This document shows positions 29,133-33,998 of a stretch of 33,998 bases of DNA, one piece after another. Origin of the DNA: Pseudomonas sp. UBA5706 (lineage in GTDB: Bacteria > Pseudomonadota > Gammaproteobacteria > Pseudomonadales > Pseudomonadaceae); the NCBI RefSeq assembly GCF_002419965.1, contig NZ_DIHC01000020.1, positions 32,436-66,433 on the forward strand, written 5' to 3'. Within the stretch, counting starts at the first letter, position 1. Each line of letters starts with the position of its first letter. Under the pieces are notes generated by a model. The model was given only the letters and a program-made list of their open reading frames with translations. It was not told where the DNA came from and made no database searches. The translations under genes were made by a program, and so were the position numbers.

Positions 29133-30470
29133 TCAGAGAATATAACGTGACAGGTCTTCGTCTTCGGCCAACTCGCCCAGATGGCTGTTCACGTACTCCG
29201 CGTCTATCTGGATCGTGCCACCGTCCTGTGCACTGGCCATGTCCCCTGCGCTGAATGAGACCTCTTCCAGCAGCCGCTCCAGCAGCGTATGCAGGCGACG
29301 GGCGCCGATGTTCTCGGTCTTCTCGTTGACCTGCCACGCGATCTCGGCCAAACGCCTGATGCCGTCGGGCAAGAACTCGATGTTCAGGCCTTCGGTCTTG
29401 AGCAATTCGCGGTATTGCTCGGTCAGCGAAGCATGCGGCTCGCTCAGGATGCGTTCGAAGTCTTGCGGGCTCAGTGCTTTAAGTTCGACACGAATCGGCA
29501 GGCGCCCTTGCAGCTCGGGCACCAGATCGCTCGGCTTGCTCAGGTGGAAAGCGCCAGAGGCGATGAACAAAATGTGGTCAGTCTTGACCATGCCCAGCTT
29601 GGTGTTGACGGTGCAGCCTTCGATCAGTGGCAGCAGGTCGCGCTGGACGCCTTCGCGGGAGACGTCTGCGCCGCCAACGTTACCGCGCTTGGCGACCTTG
29701 TCGATTTCGTCGATGAACACGATGCCGTGCTGCTCGACTGCCTCGAGGGCCTTGGCCTTGAGCTCTTCGTCGTTAACCAGACGGCTCGCCTCTTCGTCGC
29801 GCACCATTTTCAACGCGTCCTTGACCTTGAGCTTGCGGCTCTTCTTCTTGCCCTTGCCCATATTGGCAAACAGGCTTTGCAACTGGTTGGTCATTTCTTC
29901 CATGCCCGGCGGCGCGGAGATATCGACACCGCCCATTTCCGCCACCTCGATCTCGATTTCCTTGTCGTCCAACTGGCCTTCGCGCAGACGCTTGCGGAAT
30001 AACTGACGAGTGTTGGAGTCGCTGCTCGAGGTGGCATCTTCATTGAAGCCCACGCGCGCTGGCGGCAGCAGGGCATCGAGGATGCGCTCTTCGGCGGCAT
30101 CTTCGGCGCGATGGCGCACCTTGGTCATTTCCTGTTCGCGCAACAGCTTCATCGCTGCGTCTGCCAGATCACGGATGATTGACTCGACGTCGCGGCCCAC
30201 GTAGCCGACTTCGGTGAACTTAGTGGCTTCGACCTTGATGAACGGCGCATTTGCGAGCTTGGCCAGACGACGGGCGATCTCGGTTTTACCAACGCCGGTC
30301 GGGCCGATCATCAGAATGTTCTTCGGGGTGACTTCGACGCGCAGCTCTTCAGGCAGCTGCATCCGGCGCCAGCGGTTGCGCAACGCAATGGCAACGGCGC
30401 GCTTGGCGTCATCCTGGCCAATGATGTGGCGGTTGAGTTCGTGGACGATTTCACGGGGAGTCATGGACAT
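29133..30470 (-). CDS. hslU: ATP-dependent protease ATPase subunit HslU (ClpY)
   Basis: HslU is the AAA+ unfoldase of the two-component HslUV protease; it unfolds substrates and feeds them to HslV in the cytoplasm. The product is 445 residues. Walker A GPTGVGKT is at 56-63, the pore motif is in EVGYVGRDVES, the inserted I-domain is the variable middle (about 110-240), and Walker B is HGIVFIDEIDKVA. The C-terminal SRYIL, which inserts into HslV to activate it, is intact. ATG 30470 (MSMTPREIV) matches homologues; GAGGA lies 12 bases upstream, a slightly long spacing. It follows hslV by 63 bases, with a hairpin between. Confidence 0.97.
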   Translation of the reverse strand: MSMTPREIVHELNRHIIGQDDAKRAVAIALRNRWRRMQLPEELRVEVTPKNILMIGPTGVGKTEIARRLAKLANAPFIKVEATKFTEVGYVGRDVESIIRDLADAAMKLLREQEMTKVRHRAEDAAEERILDALLPPARVGFNEDATSSSDSNTRQLFRKRLREGQLDDKEIEIEVAEMGGVDISAPPGMEEMTNQLQSLFANMGKGKKKSRKLKVKDALKMVRDEEASRLVNDEELKAKALEAVEQHGIVFIDEIDKVAKRGNVGGADVSREGVQRDLLPLIEGCTVNTKLGMVKTDHILFIASGAFHLSKPSDLVPELQGRLPIRVELKALSPQDFERILSEPHASLTEQYRELLKTEGLNIEFLPDGIRRLAEIAWQVNEKTENIGARRLHTLLERLLEEVSFSAGDMASAQDGGTIQIDAEYVNSHLGELAEDEDLSRYIL

Positions 30471-30501
30471 GGTTTTCAACGGTCCTCGGACGAGTGAGTG
30501 C

Positions 30502-30523
30502 AGGCCGCGATGAATTGCGGCCT
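30502..30523 (-). promoter_or_regulatory. Hairpin between hslV and hslU
   Basis: AGGCCGC (30502-30508), 8-base loop, GCGGCCT (30517-30523): a perfect 7-bp stem in the hslV-hslU gap, ahead of the hslU ribosome site. It may adjust the HslV:HslU ratio by affecting mRNA stability or partial termination. No T-run is present. Confidence 0.45.
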
Positions 30524-30533
30524 ATGGCAGGAC

Positions 30534-31064
30534 TCAGTCAGCGAGGTCCTGCTCCTCAATGGTGATGTTGTGGTTGGTGAATACGCAGATGTCGCCGGCA
30601 ATGTGCAGCGCGGTCTCGGCGATTTCCCGTGCTGACAGTTCGGTTTTCAGCAGCAGGGCGCGCGCGGCGGCTTGAGCGAACGCGCCGCCTGAGCCCATGG
30701 CGATCAGGCCGTCTTCGGGCTCAACAACGTCGCCGTTGCCGGTGATGATCAGCGACGCGTCCTTGTTCGCCACGGCCAGCATAGCCTCGAGGCGGCTCAG
30801 GGAGCGGTCGGTGCGCCAGTCTTTGGCAAGCTCGACAGCTGCGCGAACGAGATGGCCCTGGTGTTTTTCCAGCTGCGCTTCGAAGCGTTCGAATAGGGTA
30901 AAGGCGTCAGCGGTGGCTCCTGCGAAACCGGCGATGACCTGACCGTGATAAAGACGGCGGACTTTCTTGGCGTTACCTTTCATGACGGTATTGCCCAGGG
31001 AAACCTGGCCGTCGCCCGCCATGACGACTTTGCCTTGGCGGCGTACTGAAACGATGGTGGTCAA
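30534..31064 (-). CDS. hslV: ATP-dependent protease peptidase subunit HslV (ClpQ)
   Basis: HslV is the proteasome-like threonine peptidase of HslUV. The product is 176 residues. The mature chain must start with the nucleophile Thr after removal of the initiator Met, so translation has to begin immediately before TTIVSVRR. The codon there is TTG at 31064, with GGAG 9 bases upstream. The in-frame GTG at 31079 would add METLP and bury the catalytic Thr. Other features are GDGQVSLGNTVMKGN, the Lys-containing KKVRRLY, GFAGATADAFTLFERFE and GSGGAFAQAAARAL. It precedes hslU and has a sigma-32 promoter at 31109-31136. One Ala/Ser-type difference aside, it is a standard HslV. Confidence 0.96.
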   Translation of the reverse strand: MTTIVSVRRQGKVVMAGDGQVSLGNTVMKGNAKKVRRLYHGQVIAGFAGATADAFTLFERFEAQLEKHQGHLVRAAVELAKDWRTDRSLSRLEAMLAVANKDASLIITGNGDVVEPEDGLIAMGSGGAFAQAAARALLLKTELSAREIAETALHIAGDICVFTNHNITIEEQDLAD

Positions 31065-31108
31065 GGGGAGAGTCTCCACGCTATGGGCGAAAATGCCTGA
31101 TGGAACTC

Positions 31109-31136
31109 ATATGGGGGTGGGGGCGGGTATTTCAAC
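31109..31136 (-). promoter_or_regulatory. Sigma-32 (RpoH) heat-shock promoter of hslVU
   Basis: On the minus strand GTTGAAA (31130-31136), 13 bases, CCCCATAT (31109-31116). The sigma-32 consensus is CTTGAAA, 11-16 bases, CCCCATnT: here 6 of 7 and a complete -10 match. The -10 ends 45 bases before the hslV start. hslVU is heat-shock controlled in E. coli, so the reading is expected. Confidence 0.88.
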
Positions 31137-31183
31137 CGCGGAGGATGAATGGCAGCGTCTGGTCAGCGTTATGCGGTTTAACC

Positions 31184-31274
31184 CTGTGGGAGCGACTTCA
31201 GTCGTGAAATATGCGTTAGGCGATAGGGATGTATCGACTGTGCTGCTCAATCGCGAAAGAGCTCGCCGCCGCAG
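31184..31274. repeat. REP-like inverted pair (family B) downstream of the SPOR gene
   Basis: CTGTGGGAGCGACTTCAGTC followed by GTGAA (31184-31208) is the common Pseudomonas GGGAGCGA...TCGCGAA palindrome. An inverted, partly matching copy ends at 31274 (AATCGCGAAAGAGCTCGCCG then CCGCAG). Its outer end overlaps the perfect 8-bp hairpin GCCGCAGG-ACGTA-CCTGCGGC (31268-31288), 14 bases past the SPOR gene stop; this may end that transcript. Confidence 0.7.
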
Positions 31275-31301
31275 GACGTACCTGCGGCAGCGATTGAGGT
31301 G

Positions 31302-31994
31302 TTAGCGCGCCTGACGCTGCTGCAACAGAAGGTTACTGAACCCGCCACCGGCCAGTTGCTTCTGTGCCGTCGTCAGCTGTTCACGGTTGCTGAACGGTCC
31401 GACGAGAACCCGATACCAGGTTTCATCCTTCACAGTGCCCGATTCAACCGTCGCCGCTTGCCCCAGCAGGATGATTTGCGCGCGCACTTTGTCCGCATCC
31501 GTCTGCTTACGGAACGAACCCGCTTGCAGGAAGAACGTCGTCACCGGCGCAGGTTTCGACACTGCAGGTGCGGGCGGCGGCGTCAAACCGCTGAGCGCGG
31601 CCTGGGCGCGTGCGGTGTCGATCTTCGCGGCCTGCTCCGGGCTGACCGGGGTCGTTGGCGCAGCGACCGACGGTGGTGTCTTTTCCGGCACCGCTTCGTT
31701 TGGCACGATCACTTCCGATTCAGGCAGCAGCGTATAGAAGTCGTACTTGGGCTTCACCGGTGCGGTCGGGCTTGGCGGGGTCTTGTTCGCCTCGGCAATT
31801 TTTGCCGCCTTGGCGTCTGCCTTCACTCGCTTTATGTCGTCACCACTGCCAGGTTCGAGCTTCATCAGGAACACGACGAACGCACCGACCGACAGGCCGA
31901 TTGCCATCCATACCCATCCCGGAATCGGCTTCTTTGCAGGGGCTTGATACCGGCTGGCGCCGCGTTTGGGAGCGGGTTTCTTTTTGACGGCCAA
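31302..31994 (-). CDS. SPOR-domain membrane protein (FtsN-like)
   Basis: A 230-residue single-pass inner-membrane protein. A basic, Lys/Pro-rich cytoplasmic N-terminus (KKKPAPKRG) is followed by one helix (WVWMAIGLSVGAFVVFLMKL, about 24-43), a Lys/Ala/Pro-rich periplasmic linker, and a C-terminal SPOR domain (about 155-230: FFLQAGSFRKQTDADKVRAQ, WYRVLVGPFSNREQLTTAQK). SPOR domains bind denuded septal peptidoglycan, and the layout is that of FtsN, so a cell-division role is likely but not proven. I placed the start at TTG 31994 (LAVKKKPAPKRG), one base after the argS stop, with GGAG inside argS 10 bases upstream, because homologues begin MA.KKKPAPKRG. A second TTG at 32018 is possible. Confidence 0.9.
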   Translation of the reverse strand: MAVKKKPAPKRGASRYQAPAKKPIPGWVWMAIGLSVGAFVVFLMKLEPGSGDDIKRVKADAKAAKIAEANKTPPSPTAPVKPKYDFYTLLPESEVIVPNEAVPEKTPPSVAAPTTPVSPEQAAKIDTARAQAALSGLTPPPAPAVSKPAPVTTFFLQAGSFRKQTDADKVRAQIILLGQAATVESGTVKDETWYRVLVGPFSNREQLTTAQKQLAGGGFSNLLLQQRQAR

Positions 31995-31995
31995 C

Positions 31996-33732
31996 TTACA
32001 TACGCTCCAGAGTTTCAAGACCCAGCAGTTGCAGGCCTTGCTTGAGGGTGCGGCCGGTCAGGTGCGCGAGGCGCAGACGGCTTTGCTGTTGCTCGGGGTT
32101 TTCCGCGCTCAGGATAGGGCAGTTTTCATAGAAGCTGGAAAACAGCCCGGCCAGATCGTACAGGTAAGCACAGAGCACGTGTGGCGTGCCTTTTTCAGCG
32201 ACGTTGTTCACCGTCTCGCCGAACTGCGCCAGACGTGCCGCCAGGTCCTGCTCCTGCGGCGCCTCAAGGGTGATCTTGCCCTTGGTCTCGTCGAACGCCC
32301 CGCCCAGTTTGCGGAATACGCCAGCCACGCGGGTGTAGGCGTAAAGAAGATACGGCGCGGTATTGCCTTCGAAACTCAGCATCTGATCAAAGTTGAAGCT
32401 GTAGTCGCTGGCGCGATGCTTGGACAGGTCGGCGTATTTGACTGCGCTGATGCCCACCGCCTTGGCGATGCTGCGCAGTTCGTCTTCAGCAACTTCCGGG
32501 TTCTTTTCCTTCACCAGCACGTAGGCGCGTTCTTCGGCTTCGTCCAGCAGGTCCACCAGCTTGACGGTGCCGCCGTCGCGAGTCTTGAAGGGGCGGCCAT
32601 CGGCGCCGTTCATGGTGCCGAAGCCCATGTGCTCCATTTGCATGTCGTTGGTCACGAAACCTGCGCGACGGGCGACCTCGAACACCTGCTGGAAGTGCAG
32701 GGCCTGACGCTGGTCGACGAAATACAGCGCACGATCGGCCTTCAACACATTGCTGCGATAGCGCACGGCTGCAAGGTCAGTGGTGGCGTAGAGGTAACCG
32801 CCACCGGCTTTCTGCACGATGACCGGCAGAGGAGTGCCTTCGGCGGTCTTGAACTCTTCGAGGAACACGCATTGCGCGCCGTTGCTCTCCACCAGCAGAC
32901 CGGCCTTTTTCAGGTCAGCAACCACGTTCGCCAGATCGTTGTTGTAGGCGCTTTCGCCCATGACGTCGTTCGGCGTCAGTTTCACGTTCAGACGTTCGTA
33001 CACTTTCTGGCAGTGCGACAGGGAAATGTCCTTGAAACGTGTCCACAGCGTCAGGCACTCAGGGTCGCCTGCTTGCAGCTTGACCACCAGACCACGGGCG
33101 CGCTCGGCAAACGCTTCGGACTCATCGAAACGGCCTTTGGCGGCGCGATAGAAGTTTTCCAGGTCAGACAGTTCGTCGCTGGTGGCCGGGGTTTCCTGCA
33201 GGTAGGCCAGCAGCATGCCGAACTGGGTGCCCCAGTCGCCGACATGGTTCTGACGAATCACTGTGTCGCCAAGAAATTCCAGAACGTTGGCAACACCGTC
33301 GCCGATGATGGTCGAGCGCAGGTGGCCGACGTGCATCTCTTTGGCCAGGTTCGGTGCGGAAAGGTCGACCACCACGCGCTGGGCGGGACCGTTTTTGTGC
33401 ACCGAAAGGGCAGGGTCGGTCAAGGCCGCGTCCAGACGCGAAGCCAGCGCCTGTGTGTTCTGGAAGAAGTTGAGAAAGCCAGGACCGGCGATGTCGATCT
33501 TGCTGATCTGCTGGTCGGCAGGCACGGCAGCGACGATTTTCTCGGCCAGGTCGCGCGGCTTCATGCCGGCAGGCTTGGACAGCATCATGGCAATGTTGCT
33601 GGCGAAATCGCCGTTTTTCTTGTCCTTGGCGTTTTCCACCTGAATCGCCGGCGTCAGCCCTTCCGGCAAGACGCCGTCGGTGACGAGTTGGCTCAGAGCT
33701 TGTTGAATCAGCTGGCGAATGGTGTCTTTCAT
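31996..33732 (-). CDS. argS: Arginyl-tRNA synthetase
   Basis: ArgS is a class I synthetase that charges tRNA(Arg); unlike most it needs the tRNA to activate arginine. The product is 578 residues, normal. The N-terminal Add-1 domain (IRQLIQQALSQLV) recognises the tRNA elbow. The HIGH-type motif is HVGHLRST at about 130-138, the degenerate KMSKS region is GRPFKTRDGGTVKL, and the C-terminal DALR anticodon-binding domain ends with FYENCPIL and LLGLETLERM. ATG 33732 matches homologues (MKDTIRQLI); the longer reading to 33813 crosses the promoter. The SPOR gene follows after one base, so the two are one transcript. Confidence 0.98.
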   Translation of the reverse strand: MKDTIRQLIQQALSQLVTDGVLPEGLTPAIQVENAKDKKNGDFASNIAMMLSKPAGMKPRDLAEKIVAAVPADQQISKIDIAGPGFLNFFQNTQALASRLDAALTDPALSVHKNGPAQRVVVDLSAPNLAKEMHVGHLRSTIIGDGVANVLEFLGDTVIRQNHVGDWGTQFGMLLAYLQETPATSDELSDLENFYRAAKGRFDESEAFAERARGLVVKLQAGDPECLTLWTRFKDISLSHCQKVYERLNVKLTPNDVMGESAYNNDLANVVADLKKAGLLVESNGAQCVFLEEFKTAEGTPLPVIVQKAGGGYLYATTDLAAVRYRSNVLKADRALYFVDQRQALHFQQVFEVARRAGFVTNDMQMEHMGFGTMNGADGRPFKTRDGGTVKLVDLLDEAEERAYVLVKEKNPEVAEDELRSIAKAVGISAVKYADLSKHRASDYSFNFDQMLSFEGNTAPYLLYAYTRVAGVFRKLGGAFDETKGKITLEAPQEQDLAARLAQFGETVNNVAEKGTPHVLCAYLYDLAGLFSSFYENCPILSAENPEQQQSRLRLAHLTGRTLKQGLQLLGLETLERM

Positions 33733-33792
33733 GGTGCTCTCTTTCGACCGCAAGCGCGGCAGCGCTTCGATGCGCGGGTGGAAAAACTGGGC

Positions 33793-33821
33793 ATTATCCG
33801 TGGCCGGAGCCACCTTGCCAA
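33793..33821 (-). promoter_or_regulatory. Sigma-70 promoter of argS
   Basis: On the minus strand TTGGCA (33816-33821), 17 bases, GATAAT (33793-33798): five of six matches in each box at the ideal spacing, 60 bases before the argS ATG. Beyond it (33822-33998) I see no gene start or other signal. Confidence 0.78.
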
Positions 33822-33998
33822 CCGCGTTGGATGTGCGGTTGTGATTTGCTCATGCGGACGCCGCTTGTAGGAAACAGGAGATTGATCGCTGTCACGCTCT
33901 GCGGGGGAATCCACCCATGAGTGCTCTGCGCCGCTTCTTATGGTGACGCGCAGTGTCATAGGCTGTATTACCACGCTGAGCGTCACTAGTGTCCGGTA

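Noticed and set aside
31966..33870. A 634-codon plus-strand frame opposite argS
   Set aside because: Complement of an unambiguous arginyl-tRNA synthetase; no ribosome site or homology.
1..33998. CRISPR array, tRNA/rRNA genes, insertion sequence or prophage
   Set aside because: No regularly spaced direct repeats, no cloverleaf or rRNA signature and no transposase or integrase motif was seen; the repeats present are REP-type inverted repeats.

Overview
The window is a gene-dense, GC-rich stretch of Pseudomonas core chromosome. Gene content and order (hut regulators, blc, fbp, pip-dtd-opgGH, an HBM chemoreceptor, rsmE-tatCBA-hisEI-ubiBJE, hslUV, argS) match the region around PA5050-PA5110 of P. 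aeruginosa as I remember it. The opgG/opgH (hrpM) pair with a long Ala/Lys-rich OpgG tail, the repeated intergenic palindromes and the missing pha operon suggest a plant-associated Pseudomonas, possibly of the P. syringae group. The species assignment is inference. No rRNA, tRNA, CRISPR array, insertion sequence or prophage is visible.

Layout. 124-2986: histidine utilisation genes hutD and hutC (minus), divergent from hutF (plus), with a palindromic HutC-type operator in front of hutF. 3108-3946: a two-gene envelope operon, a small lipoprotein and the lipocalin Blc. 4278-5288: fbp (gluconeogenesis). 5469-9733: a translationally coupled pair of uncharacterised envelope proteins, DUF2339 (many membrane segments) and DUF3999. 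9986-12469: glgP, standing alone. 12769-14297: pip and dtd. 14563-19120: opgG-opgH for periplasmic glucans, closed by a strong terminator. 19348-19620: a shattered chemoreceptor pseudogene next to an intact HBM-domain chemoreceptor (19706-21622) that has a FliA (sigma-28) promoter. 22000-28150: a minus-strand run ubiE-ubiJ-ubiB-hisI-hisE-tatA-tatB-tatC-rsmE combining ubiquinone synthesis, histidine synthesis, Tat export and 16S rRNA methylation. 28291-28981: a polyhydroxyalkanoate-system protein and a convergent DUF971 protein, directly adjacent although the pha operon sits between them in other pseudomonads. 29133-31064: hslV-hslU protease behind a clear sigma-32 heat-shock promoter. 31302-33732: argS and a SPOR-domain protein, behind a good sigma-70 promoter.

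Common themes. Many adjacent genes overlap by ATGA or similar (hutC/hutD, lipoprotein/blc, DUF2339/DUF3999, tatB/tatC, tatC/rsmE, ubiJ/ubiB), which implies translational coupling. Several true starts are GTG or TTG (hutC, DUF2339, opgG, hslV, the SPOR gene). Two families of REP-like inverted repeats fill the gaps: one with arms like CTGTAGCAGTCCGGCTTGCC (five copies) and one of the GGGAGCGA...TCGCGAA type (two copies). Most of the window is ordinary housekeeping DNA. The points of real interest are the chemoreceptor pseudogene, the pha gap, the OpgG tail, the DUF2339/DUF3999 pair and several readable promoters.
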